23,936 nt of DNA from Lachnospiraceae bacterium (GTDB lineage: Bacteria; Bacillota; Clostridia; Lachnospirales; Lachnospiraceae), in NCBI GenBank assembly GCA_009774155.1, contig VSNE01000447.1, positions 1 to 23,936 on the forward strand, written 5' to 3'. Positions 7,300 to 13,406 of this stretch are shown here, one piece after another (position 1 is the first letter of the stretch; each line of letters opens with the position of its first letter). Under the pieces are notes generated by a model. The model searched no databases. It saw only the letters and a list, made by a program, of their open reading frames with translations, and had not been told where the DNA came from. Position numbers and translations under genes: made by a program.

Positions 7300-7327
7300 T
7301 TGAAAAGTGTCTAAAAAATGATACAAT
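7300..7327 (+). promoter_or_regulatory. promoter of the Fst-like toxin mRNA
   Basis: TTGAAA (7300-7305), a 16-bp spacer and TACAAT (7322-7327) preceded by TGA, an extended -10. The predicted start is G7334, the first base of a 5' stem-loop. Confidence 0.65.
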
Positions 7328-7333
7328 AATTTT

Positions 7334-7368
7334 GTTACCGCCTCCAATCTGGTAACGGAAAGGAGGTG
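7334..7368 (+). promoter_or_regulatory. 5' leader helices that can hide the toxin ribosome site
   Basis: GTTACC (7334-7339) can pair with GGTAAC (7351-7356), placing a helix at the very 5' end of the mRNA. Alternatively CGCCTCC (7339-7345) pairs with GGAGGTG (7362-7368), one G-U pair included, covering the Shine-Dalgarno of the toxin. GTTACCG can also pair with CGGTAAC at 7461-7467 just after the toxin stop, an end-to-end contact. Such mutually exclusive folds are known in type I toxin mRNAs. Confidence 0.6.
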
Positions 7369-7371
7369 CCT

Positions 7372-7395
7372 CATGGAGTTTATATTATCTTTCTT
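7372..7395. repeat. direct repeat DR1 at the toxin start codon
   Basis: CATGGAG (7372-7378) and the 14-mer ATATTATCTTTCTT (7382-7395) recur as CATGGAG (7545-7551) and the same 14-mer (7554-7567), with 3 versus 2 bases between the two parts. DR1 covers the toxin start codon and codons 2-8. Confidence 0.85.
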
Positions 7396-7459
7396 AGTTA
7401 CAGTCATGGCTGGTGTGGCTTGTCACTACATCATCAAGTGGTTAGACAGTAACGATTAG
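7373..7459 (+). CDS. Fst-like small membrane toxin (type I toxin-antitoxin)
   Basis: A 28-residue peptide, MEFILSFLVTVMAGVACHYI followed by IKWLDSND. Residues 3-21 form one hydrophobic membrane helix, and the tail is charged. A perfect GGAGG at 7362-7366 is 6 nt before ATG. Peptides of this form (hydrophobic core, KWLD plus acidic/polar end) are the Fst/Ldr-type toxins that damage the host membrane when their antisense RNA is lost. The locus has all the parts of pAD1 par: its own promoter, a convergent antisense RNA, a shared bidirectional terminator and direct repeats that let the antisense RNA pair over the start codon. I infer roles in stabilising the element or excluding other phages. It could also be a short-lived regulatory peptide. 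Confidence 0.8.
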   Translation: MEFILSFLVTVMAGVACHYIIKWLDSND

Positions 7460-7500
7460 TCGGTAACTAGCCCCGGCAGCTCCGCCGAGTATGGAGAAAG

Positions 7501-7537
7501 AAAGCCCTCAGACCGACATCTGAGGGCTTTCGTTTTG
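7501..7537. terminator. bidirectional terminator shared by toxin mRNA and antisense RNA
   Basis: A perfect 12-bp stem, AAAGCCCTCAGA (7501-7512) with TCTGAGGGCTTT (7519-7530), and a six-base loop CCGACA. On the + strand it is followed by CGTTTTGT. On the - strand the stem ends in TTT and continues CTTTCT. It should stop most late transcription arriving from the terminase genes. Confidence 0.85.
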
Positions 7538-7544
7538 TCGCTCA

Positions 7545-7567
7545 CATGGAGCAATATTATCTTTCTT
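7545..7567. repeat. direct repeat DR2 within the antitoxin RNA gene
   Basis: A second copy of CATGGAG (7545-7551) and ATATTATCTTTCTT (7554-7567). It forms the 5' end of the antisense RNA and lies about 172 bp from DR1. Confidence 0.85.
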
Positions 7568-7577
7568 GTCTTTTGAC

Positions 7578-7606
7578 ATTATAGCATATGCAGTTTAGGT
7601 TTGCAA
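7578..7606 (-). promoter_or_regulatory. promoter of the antisense antitoxin RNA
   Basis: Read on the minus strand: TTGCAA (7606-7601), exactly 17 bp, TATAAT (7583-7578), with TGC just before the -10. This is close to consensus, as expected for an antitoxin RNA that must be in excess. The predicted start is an A opposite T7571. Confidence 0.8.
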
Positions 7607-7701
7607 TATTCCTGATAAAAATAATTTATGTTGCCAGGTCTTCGCATTTGCAAAATATGTTCCGCAATAAACGCATAAAAACAGCGGAAATTTTAGGTTG
7701 G
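7607..7701. other. AT-rich spacer without a recognised gene
   Basis: Between the antitoxin promoter and the second late promoter I see no gene. The only structure is a loose inverted repeat, TTCCGC (7660-7665) with GCGGAA (7684-7689), separated by 18 bases. Confidence 0.4.
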
Positions 7702-7704
7702 AAA

Positions 7705-7739
7705 GATTGCGCACCATTGCGTGATTTTCTTGTTATAAT
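7705..7739 (+). promoter_or_regulatory. late promoter 2 (copy of late promoter 1)
   Basis: ATTGCG at 7706-7711 and again at 7716-7721, 10 bp apart, then TATAAT at 7734-7739 preceded by TGT. The spacing of 29 bp from the first G of GATTGCGCAC to TATAAT is identical to late promoter 1. The predicted start is near 7746, giving a leader of about 119 nt before the portal gene. Confidence 0.75.
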
Positions 7740-7810
7740 AGTATCATGGGAAAACTGAAAGGCAGGCAGAACCGCATAAGGCAAAACAGTAAGGCATGGG
7801 GAACATGCTG

Positions 7811-7835
7811 AAAGGCACTCGGAAGAGTGTCTTTT
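7811..7835 (+). terminator. hairpin in the second late leader
   Basis: AAAGGCACTC (7811-7820) and GAGTGTCTTT (7825-7834) form a 10-bp stem with one G-U pair and a GGAA tetraloop, followed by TTATATT. It is terminator-like but has a short T tract. It sits 30 nt before the portal start codon. Confidence 0.4.
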
Positions 7836-7864
7836 ATATTGCAAAGAAAGAAGGTGAAACTAAT

Positions 7865-9484
7865 TTGAATTTTGTAGATAAAATACTGGTAAATATTGCG
7901 CCAAACTTTGTGCTGAAAAGGGAGGCGGCAAAAAGAAAAATCAGTATCATCAATTCAGGGTATGGAAATTATGGAGCAAGCGAAATAAAAAAATCAATGC
8001 GTGGCTGGATATACCACGGGGGGAGCGCGAAAGAGGATATTCAGGATAATCTGGATACTCTGCGACAGCGCAGCAGGGATCTTTATGCAGGCGCGCCGAT
8101 AGCGACGGGTTCTGTAAAAACAATGAGGACCAATGTGGTAGGGACCGGCCTGAAGCTGAAAAGCACGATTGACGAAGAGTTCCTTCATATAACGGAAAGC
8201 CAGGCGCGGGAACTGGAAACAGTGATTGAACGTGAATTTTCCCTGTGGGCGGATTCTGCGGACTGTGATCTGGAAAGAATTGATAATTTCTATGAGCTGC
8301 AGCAGTTGGCTTTCCTGAATGAGCTGTTAAGCGGCGACGTTATAGCCCTGTTACCGACCACGAAAAGGGCTGGTTCCGTGTATGATCTTAGAATACAGCT
8401 TATTGAAGCTGACAGATTGTGCACGCCGGATTCCGAAACCATAAACCCTCTGATTACTGGAGGAGTGGAAAAGAACCAGCGTGGGGAAGTAGTGGCGTAC
8501 CATATTGCAAAACATCATCCGTTAAGTTTCGATTACCAGAACCCTATGCGGGAATGGGTGAGGGTGGAGGCATATGGAAAAATTACGGGGCGCCGGAATG
8601 TAATACATATCATGCACAGAGAGCGGGTGGGTCAGATTCGGGGAATCCCGTTCCTTTCTCCGGTAATAGAAAGCCTGAAACAGTTGGAGCGATACACGGA
8701 AGCGGAACTGATTGCGGCGGTGGTAAGCGGGCTTGTGGCCGTATTCATACAAAAAGAGAATAACAGCGAGGAACCGCCCATAGGGGAGGGAATAGAAGAG
8801 GAATATCTTGTTGATACGGAGGATGAAAATTCAATTGAACTTGCTCCCGGAGCCGTTATTGATTTAGGGGAGAATGAAACGGCAAATATGGTAAATCCCG
8901 GAAGACCAAATATAAATTTTGACGGGTTTGTGATGTCAGTCATAAAACAGATCGGGTGTGCGCTGGAAGTGCCTTTTGAAATTGTTCTGAAATGTTTTTC
9001 CAACAATTATTCTGCTTCCAGGGGCGCATTGCTGGAGTTCTGGAAAACGGTTAATATGCATCGCGGATGGCTGGCGGCGGATTTCTGTCAGCCGATATTT
9101 GAAGAATTTATGTATGAAGCCGTAGCAAAAGGCAGGATAAAGGCTCCCGGATTCTTTTCTGATCCACTGATTCGGAAAGCGTATTGCGCCGCGGAATGGA
9201 ACGGGCCAAGTGCCGGACAATTAGACCCGAAAAAAGAAGTGGAGGCGGCAGAGCTGCGGGTGCAGGGTGGATTTTCTACCCGTGATAGGGAGACTACGGA
9301 ACTGACAGGCGGAGATTATTATAAGAACATGAGGCAGAGGAAACGGGAAGAAAAAGCATTAAGGGAGGTAAATGGAATTGGCAGACCAAAACAGCAGGCC
9401 GGGGCAGAGCCGGACGGTAGAATCAATGACGATACAGCAAAAACCGACAATGGTCAGGAAGCCGAAGACGGCGGAACAGATTAA
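7865..9484 (+). CDS. phage portal protein, lambda gpB family
   Basis: A 539-residue protein, nearly the length of lambda gpB (533). Its start MNFVDKILVNIAPNFVLKRE, the segment RSRDLYAGAPIATGSVKTMR followed by NVVGTGLKLK, and later RERVGQIRGIPFLSPVIESL and the SRGALLEFWKTV region are typical of this family. It forms the dodecameric ring at one capsid vertex through which DNA passes and to which the terminase and neck bind. I prefer TTG at 7865, with AAGGTG (7851-7856) 8 nt upstream. The ATG at 7796 lacks a ribosome site and would place the leader hairpin inside the gene. The C-terminal 60 residues are charged and probably flexible. The end overlaps the protease gene by 113 bp. Confidence 0.92.
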   Translation: MNFVDKILVNIAPNFVLKREAAKRKISIINSGYGNYGASEIKKSMRGWIYHGGSAKEDIQDNLDTLRQRSRDLYAGAPIATGSVKTMRTNVVGTGLKLKSTIDEEFLHITESQARELETVIEREFSLWADSADCDLERIDNFYELQQLAFLNELLSGDVIALLPTTKRAGSVYDLRIQLIEADRLCTPDSETINPLITGGVEKNQRGEVVAYHIAKHHPLSFDYQNPMREWVRVEAYGKITGRRNVIHIMHRERVGQIRGIPFLSPVIESLKQLERYTEAELIAAVVSGLVAVFIQKENNSEEPPIGEGIEEEYLVDTEDENSIELAPGAVIDLGENETANMVNPGRPNINFDGFVMSVIKQIGCALEVPFEIVLKCFSNNYSASRGALLEFWKTVNMHRGWLAADFCQPIFEEFMYEAVAKGRIKAPGFFSDPLIRKAYCAAEWNGPSAGQLDPKKEVEAAELRVQGGFSTRDRETTELTGGDYYKNMRQRKREEKALREVNGIGRPKQQAGAEPDGRINDDTAKTDNGQEAEDGGTD

Positions 9485-10583
9485 CCATTTCTGGAATTTT
9501 ATAGCAAGCCAGGAAGAAGAGAGCGCGGAGCTGATTCTGTACGGGGATATTTCTTCTTATTCGTGGTGGGGCGATGAAATTACGCCGGATATATTCAACA
9601 AAGAATTGAAAGAAATAGGAGCCGTGAAAAATCTGGTTGTCCGTATCAATTCCGGGGGCGGCGATGTATTTGCGGCAAATGCAATTTACACTCGTCTGAA
9701 AGAATTAAGCGAGAACGGAACAGAAGTGACGGTGAAGATTGACGGGTGGGCCGGTTCCGCCGCAACTATTATTTCATGCGCAGGGACCCGGACGGAGATT
9801 CCTGCAAATGGGGTTTTCATGATACATAACCCTAAAATCAACACTTGGGGCTGTTACGAAGAAAAGGAACTTACCGAAATAGCAAAGGCACTGGAGGTTA
9901 TTAAACAGTCTATTGTAAATTGCTACAAACTGAAAACCGGGAAGAATGACGAAGAGATAAAAGGGCTTATGGATTCTTCTACATGGTACACGGGGGAACA
10001 GGCGGTAACGGAGGGATTTTGTGACAGCCTTATGTTTTCTGATATAGAAACAGAGGTTGAAAATGCGGAAATGGTGATCGTGAACCATGTAAGCATAAAC
10101 ATGGGACAGTTTGGGGATGTCCCCGAAAGTTTACTAAACTATGTAAACAATCTTAATCGTAAGCAGAATAAAGAAAGAACAAAGAATGGGGAGGATTTCA
10201 AGATGGGACTGACAATGGAGGAATTGAAAACACAGCATAAGGACCTGTATGACCAGGTGCTGAATGAAGCGGCGCAGGCGGCAATGCAGAAAGCTCAGAC
10301 AGCGGAACGGGAGCGGATACAGCGGATTGACGCCCTGACGATTCCGGGATTTGAGGATTTGGCGGAACAGGCAAAGTTCAAGGACGGCATGAGCGCGGAG
10401 CAGTTTGCTGTGAAGCAGGCGGAGCAGATGAAAGCCCAGGGCAGCAGTTTCTTGAAGGGCAGGGAAAAGGATGTTCAGGATTCCGGTATGCGCGGGGTTC
10501 CGCAGGACAGCCATGAGGGGACGGGCGGGGACACTGACCCGTTCGGAGATATTATCAACAAGATGTATCCGCAGGCAAAATAA
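9372..10583 (+). CDS. ClpP-like capsid maturation protease with C-terminal scaffold domain
   Basis: A 403-residue head protease. The ClpP/S49-like domain spans about 38-230, with the oxyanion motif RINSGGGDVFAANAI (91-105), nucleophile Ser129 in GWAGSAAT, His152 in FMIHNP, and a probable acidic third residue near D201. Residues 277-403 are a helical, Q/A/E-rich scaffold region (DLYDQVLNEAAQAAMQKAQT) with its own internal start at 10203. This is the lambda gpC/Nu3 arrangement: the protease assembles with scaffold, then degrades it during prohead maturation. ATG 9372 is only 3 nt after GGGAGG (9363-9368), so TTG 9378 (9 nt spacing) may be the true start; ATG 9426 is another option. The gene overlaps the portal gene in another frame. 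Confidence 0.9.
   Translation: MELADQNSRPGQSRTVESMTIQQKPTMVRKPKTAEQINHFWNFIASQEEESAELILYGDISSYSWWGDEITPDIFNKELKEIGAVKNLVVRINSGGGDVFAANAIYTRLKELSENGTEVTVKIDGWAGSAATIISCAGTRTEIPANGVFMIHNPKINTWGCYEEKELTEIAKALEVIKQSIVNCYKLKTGKNDEEIKGLMDSSTWYTGEQAVTEGFCDSLMFSDIETEVENAEMVIVNHVSINMGQFGDVPESLLNYVNNLNRKQNKERTKNGEDFKMGLTMEELKTQHKDLYDQVLNEAAQAAMQKAQTAERERIQRIDALTIPGFEDLAEQAKFKDGMSAEQFAVKQAEQMKAQGSSFLKGREKDVQDSGMRGVPQDSHEGTGGDTDPFGDIINKMYPQAK
10203..10583 (+). CDS. nested in-frame scaffold protein, Nu3-like
   Basis: A separate start inside the protease gene: ATG 10203 with GGGGAGG at 10188-10194, 8 nt spacing, stronger than that of the full gene. The 126-residue product (MGLTMEELKTQHKDLYDQVL and onward) is the scaffold region alone: long helices, many Q/E/A, then a G/D-rich linker and a short C-terminal helix (DIINKMY) that may bind the capsid protein. 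In lambda, Nu3 is made from gene C in the same way, so that scaffold outnumbers protease. Support here is the ribosome site, the domain boundary and gene order. Confidence 0.7.
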   Translation: MGLTMEELKTQHKDLYDQVLNEAAQAAMQKAQTAERERIQRIDALTIPGFEDLAEQAKFKDGMSAEQFAVKQAEQMKAQGSSFLKGREKDVQDSGMRGVPQDSHEGTGGDTDPFGDIINKMYPQAK

Positions 10584-10603
10584 AGACAAGGAGGAATGGA
10601 AGA

Positions 10604-10933
10604 ATGGCAGGGAAAGAGTTATTAGGAACCTACACCCCCAAAATGACGCTGGCGGGCGATTTCCCGGTTGTGACCGATTCGGACACAATGAAAGCCGGGG
10701 AGAGCGCGGAGGAATTTCAGGTTTTATGCAAGACGGCGGACGGCATGACCGCAGTAACCGCGGATACCGTGGAGGAAATTTATGGTATTGCCGCGGCGGA
10801 TTCTGACGAGGACGGAAATGTGGTAATTTATTTGACGGGTGAATTTTTTGCGGATACCCTGATCTACCCGGATACCGTCACCGCCGCAGATTTAAAGGCG
10901 GCATTACGGAAACTGAATATTTTCATGAAATAA
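10604..10933 (+). CDS. head decoration protein, lambda gpD-like
   Basis: A 109-residue protein, the length of lambda gpD (110), between protease/scaffold and major capsid genes as in lambda. It starts MAGKELLGTYTPKMTLAGDF and carries the EEIYGIAAADSDEDGNVVIY and GEFFADTLIY segments that match the gpD-family beta core (GIa....g.d....v...GeF). Trimers of this protein cap the expanded shell and stabilise it against DNA pressure. AAGGAGGAATGG precedes the start. The N-terminal stretch VVTDSDT is encoded by the second parS-like site. Confidence 0.88.
   Translation: MAGKELLGTYTPKMTLAGDFPVVTDSDTMKAGESAEEFQVLCKTADGMTAVTADTVEEIYGIAAADSDEDGNVVIYLTGEFFADTLIYPDTVTAADLKAALRKLNIFMK
10670..10686. other. 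parS-like site 2 (inside the decoration gene)
   Basis: GTGACCGATTCGGACAC, identical over all 17 bases to the site upstream of parB. It lies in codons for V-T-D-S-D-T of the decoration protein. Confidence 0.7.
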
Positions 10934-10955
10934 GACAGAAAAGGAGAATCAGAAC

Positions 10956-12005
10956 ATGGGAGAAATCAGCATTTATGACCCTCGCACAATGGGGAAACTG
11001 ATTGTGCGTATGCCGAAAGTAAAGACGTTCATCAGAAATACGTTTTTCAGGAACGTACAGACTTTTGACACAAAGAAAATTGACGTGGATATGAAGAAAG
11101 GCAAACGGCAGCTGGCGCCGTTCGTACATCCGAAAATCGGAAGTGAAACCATTCCCAACAGCGGATACCAGACCAATACATATGAGCCGCCGCTGCTGGC
11201 GCCGGATAAAATTACAACAATAGATGATATTCTGGCAAGACGGCCCGGTGAATCCCTCTACAACGGAAAAAGCCCGAACCAGAGAGCGGTTGAAAAAATG
11301 CAGGAGGATTTTGCGGAACTGGACGAAACGATTACCCGCCGTGAAGAATGGATGTGCTGCCAGACGCTGTTCACGGGAAAAATTCCGGTGATCGGCAAAG
11401 GGCTGAATTATGAAATTGATTTCAATTTCACCAATACGGAAACCCTGTCCGGCACCAAACAGTGGGGAAAATCCTCCGCTGACCCGCTGGGGGACCTTGA
11501 CCGCTGGAAAGAAAAGGTACAGAAAACCGGGTTTGTAAATACCGATATCTGCCTGATGGGAAAATCGGCGTGCGCGGCATTCCTGAAAGACGAGAACGTG
11601 CAGAAAATGCTTGATATCCGCAGATATGATCTGGCGGTAATCAAGCCGCGGGAACTGCCCAACGGCGCAACCTACATAGGGACGCTGGCAAAGGACAACA
11701 TTGATATTTATACTTATTCTGAATGGTTCCTTGACGACTGGACGAACGCAGGGAAGCCGGAGGAAAAGCCGCTTGTTCCTGAAAATATGGTTGCCATGTT
11801 GAGTACGGAAGCCGTTTTCAGTATGTTTTACGGCGGGGTTCCCGTGGTTGATGAAAGAGGAAAAGAGATCGGGATTGCAGAGGGTACGAGAATCCCGGAC
11901 CAGTGGGTGAAGCGCAGGCCGCCCCGCCGCTTTCTGGGATTGTCCGCCGCCCCGCTTCCCGTTCCGCATGAGGTTGATGCCTGGCATATCGCCTATGTGC
12001 TGTAA
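10956..12005 (+). CDS. major capsid protein, lambda gpE family
   Basis: A 349-residue protein (lambda gpE is 341) with an AAAGGAGA ribosome site. Features of the gpE family include the early FIRNTFFRNVQTFDTKKIDV, the APFVHPKIGSETIPNSGYQT segment, EETITRREEW-like helix (here DETITRREEWMCCQTL) and the C-terminal DAWHIAYVL. These proteins have the HK97 fold and form the icosahedral shell with gpD. It follows the decoration gene by 22 bp, the lambda D-E order. It is expected to be among the most highly expressed genes of the operon. Confidence 0.92.
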   Translation: MGEISIYDPRTMGKLIVRMPKVKTFIRNTFFRNVQTFDTKKIDVDMKKGKRQLAPFVHPKIGSETIPNSGYQTNTYEPPLLAPDKITTIDDILARRPGESLYNGKSPNQRAVEKMQEDFAELDETITRREEWMCCQTLFTGKIPVIGKGLNYEIDFNFTNTETLSGTKQWGKSSADPLGDLDRWKEKVQKTGFVNTDICLMGKSACAAFLKDENVQKMLDIRRYDLAVIKPRELPNGATYIGTLAKDNIDIYTYSEWFLDDWTNAGKPEEKPLVPENMVAMLSTEAVFSMFYGGVPVVDERGKEIGIAEGTRIPDQWVKRRPPRRFLGLSAAPLPVPHEVDAWHIAYVL

Positions 12006-12013
12006 GGCGCGCC

Positions 12014-12352
12014 ATGAAGAATTTCAAGCAGCTTTTGGCGCAGGATTTAAAAAGTACGTTCTACCGGACAGATGAATTTGCGGAGTTAAGGACAGTTGAG
12101 TATGACGGAAAAATAAAAAAGATTCCCGTCATATTTACGTCCGATTCCGTAAACAACCGGAAAATATCTGCTAAAGATAAATCGGAAGGCTTGCATAAGG
12201 TAAGCGCGGGTGTGAGGATACAGCTTGAAAGCTGGGGAATCACGCCCAGGAAAGGAAAAACGCTTTACATTGATGATGAAACGTATAAGATCGGCACAGT
12301 GGCAAGCGAGAATGGAGAAATTATTTTAGAATTAGAGCGCATAGATGAATGA
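12014..12352 (+). CDS. head-tail joining protein, lambda gpFII-like
   Basis: A 112-residue protein just after the capsid gene. The start (MKNFKQLLAQDLKSTFYRTD EFAE region) and the beta-rich pattern VRIQLESWGITPRKGKTLYI then YKIGTVASENGEIILELERI correspond to the gpFII/Phage_attach family, which closes the filled head and makes the platform for the tail. Its length agrees with lambda gpFII (117). Its stop overlaps the next start (ATGA at 12349-12352), so it is translationally coupled to the gpZ-like gene. No gpFI equivalent is seen between the capsid gene and this one. Confidence 0.75.
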   Translation: MKNFKQLLAQDLKSTFYRTDEFAELRTVEYDGKIKKIPVIFTSDSVNNRKISAKDKSEGLHKVSAGVRIQLESWGITPRKGKTLYIDDETYKIGTVASENGEIILELERIDE

Positions 12353-12909
12353 TTGAGATAAAGAGAAGTCAAATAAAAAGGGTTGATGCTGTTCTTTCCG
12401 GCGTGAAAAACGCACGCTATAAGGTATTTTCCAATGCCATAAACCGCGGACTGACAGCAGGCAGGACGGAGGGGACGAAGGCAATCCGGCAGACCTACAA
12501 TGTAAAAGCCGGAACCATAAAGAAGTATGGACGGATAAAGCTGGACAAAGCGGGAAAGAGCAGCACTGTAGGGCAGATTGAGTTTTCCGGGGCGGTTATC
12601 CCTTTAATGCGGTTTAAAGTATCCCCGAAAGAAGTAAACCAAAGAAAGACCGTGACAGCGGCGGTATTGCGTAACGGAACCGGGGGGCAGATTGAACAGG
12701 CGTATGTTGCGGACCTGAAAAGCGGTATAGGAGTATTTGAAAGATTTAGCCGGAAAAGGGAAACGTCGCAAACACTTTATGGGCCGTCTGTTGCGCACAT
12801 GGCGGAAAATATCAATGTGCTGCCGAAGATGGAGAAAAAAGCGCAGAAAACCATAAATGAAAGGGTGGAGCATGAAATAACCCGCCTTTTGAATGGATAT
12901 GGAGGGTAA
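12349..12909 (+). CDS. minor tail/neck protein, lambda gpZ-like
   Basis: A 186-residue protein. The helical start (IKRVDAVLSGVKNARYKVFS NAINRGL region), the TAGRTEGTKAIRQTYNVKAG then TIKKYGRIKL stretch, and SGAVIPLMRFKVSPKEV are hallmarks of the prophage minor tail protein Z family. In lambda gpZ makes tails competent to join heads. The order FII - Z - tail terminator is the lambda order and ends the lambda-like part of the operon. It overlaps the previous gene by 4 nt (ATGA). Confidence 0.8.
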   Translation: MIEIKRSQIKRVDAVLSGVKNARYKVFSNAINRGLTAGRTEGTKAIRQTYNVKAGTIKKYGRIKLDKAGKSSTVGQIEFSGAVIPLMRFKVSPKEVNQRKTVTAAVLRNGTGGQIEQAYVADLKSGIGVFERFSRKRETSQTLYGPSVAHMAENINVLPKMEKKAQKTINERVEHEITRLLNGYGG

Positions 12910-12912
12910 GGA

Positions 12913-13389
12913 ATGACGCCAATAATGCTTATGCAGGCATTGCAGGAATTTATCAAAAAAGAAACGGCAGACCTGAAAATGCAGGCACGGGTGAAACGCA
13001 ACAGCGGGGAAAGAGCGGAACGCCCGCCAGGGGTTTACATAGGGGAATTGCCGGAGCCGGAGGGGACGGAGAAATTAGCGCCGTATGTCTTAGTGAAATT
13101 TCTGACCGGGAAGCATGAAAGGAATCCGGGGGAGGACGAAAACAAGTGCATGGCGCGTATTATATGCGTTGCCTATTCAGAAGATCCGCAGGAGAGGTAT
13201 ATACAGGTGTTAAATCTGCTGTCCCGCATTGAGTTCCGTCTGCTGGAAGAAACCGTAATAGACCACCGTTTCAGTCTGCAGTCCCCTGTGGAAATGATTG
13301 TCTATGAAGATGATACGGAGCCTTATAAAATCGGCGAGATGGTGACAACATGGGAGCTTCCGGTAATCGGCCGGAAAATAGAATATTAA
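12913..13389 (+). CDS. tail terminator-like protein (lambda gpU position)
   Basis: A 158-residue protein starting 3 nt after gpZ with GGAGGG. It begins with a helix (MLMQALQEFIKKETADLKMQ), followed by alternating strands (YVLVKFLTGKHER, CMARIICVAYSED, PVEMIVYEDDTEPYKIG) and a conserved-looking end EMVTTWELPVI. This alpha/beta pattern and the location suit a tail terminator, the hexameric ring that stops tube growth and binds the head. The assignment relies on context as much as sequence; a P2-like tail completion role is the alternative. Confidence 0.65.
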   Translation: MTPIMLMQALQEFIKKETADLKMQARVKRNSGERAERPPGVYIGELPEPEGTEKLAPYVLVKFLTGKHERNPGEDENKCMARIICVAYSEDPQERYIQVLNLLSRIEFRLLEETVIDHRFSLQSPVEMIVYEDDTEPYKIGEMVTTWELPVIGRKIEY

Positions 13390-13406
13390 AACAGGAGGGA
13401 AAGACA

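Larger units (their letters stand above)
7497..7571 (-). ncRNA. antisense antitoxin RNA (RNA II-like) of the Fst-type locus
   Basis: From a strong minus-strand promoter the RNA would start near 7571 and end at the shared terminator, about 75 nt. Its 5' half is transcribed from direct repeat DR2 (7545-7567) and is therefore complementary, in two blocks, to the toxin start-codon region (DR1). Its 3' half is complementary to the toxin mRNA terminator stem-loop. This is the RNA I/RNA II plan of Fst loci, in which pairing begins at the terminator loop and extends to the repeats, blocking ribosome loading. Confidence 0.75.

Noticed and set aside
7626..7844. Minus-strand open frame of 72 codons near late promoter 2
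   Set aside because: Covers the promoter repeat and leader, with cysteine- and serine-rich, unstructured sequence; no ribosome site.
7796..7864. ATG 7796 as start of the portal protein
   Set aside because: No ribosome site and the extra 23 residues overlap the leader hairpin; TTG 7865 has AAGGTG and a family-like N-terminus.
8419..8763. Forward open frame of 114 codons inside the portal gene
   Set aside because: Out of frame within a well-supported portal gene; glycine- and arginine-rich shadow sequence.
10923..11987. Long open frame (354 codons) on the minus strand opposite the capsid gene
   Set aside because: It mirrors a clear gpE-family gene, has C/F/R-rich composition typical of a reverse shadow and no family resemblance.
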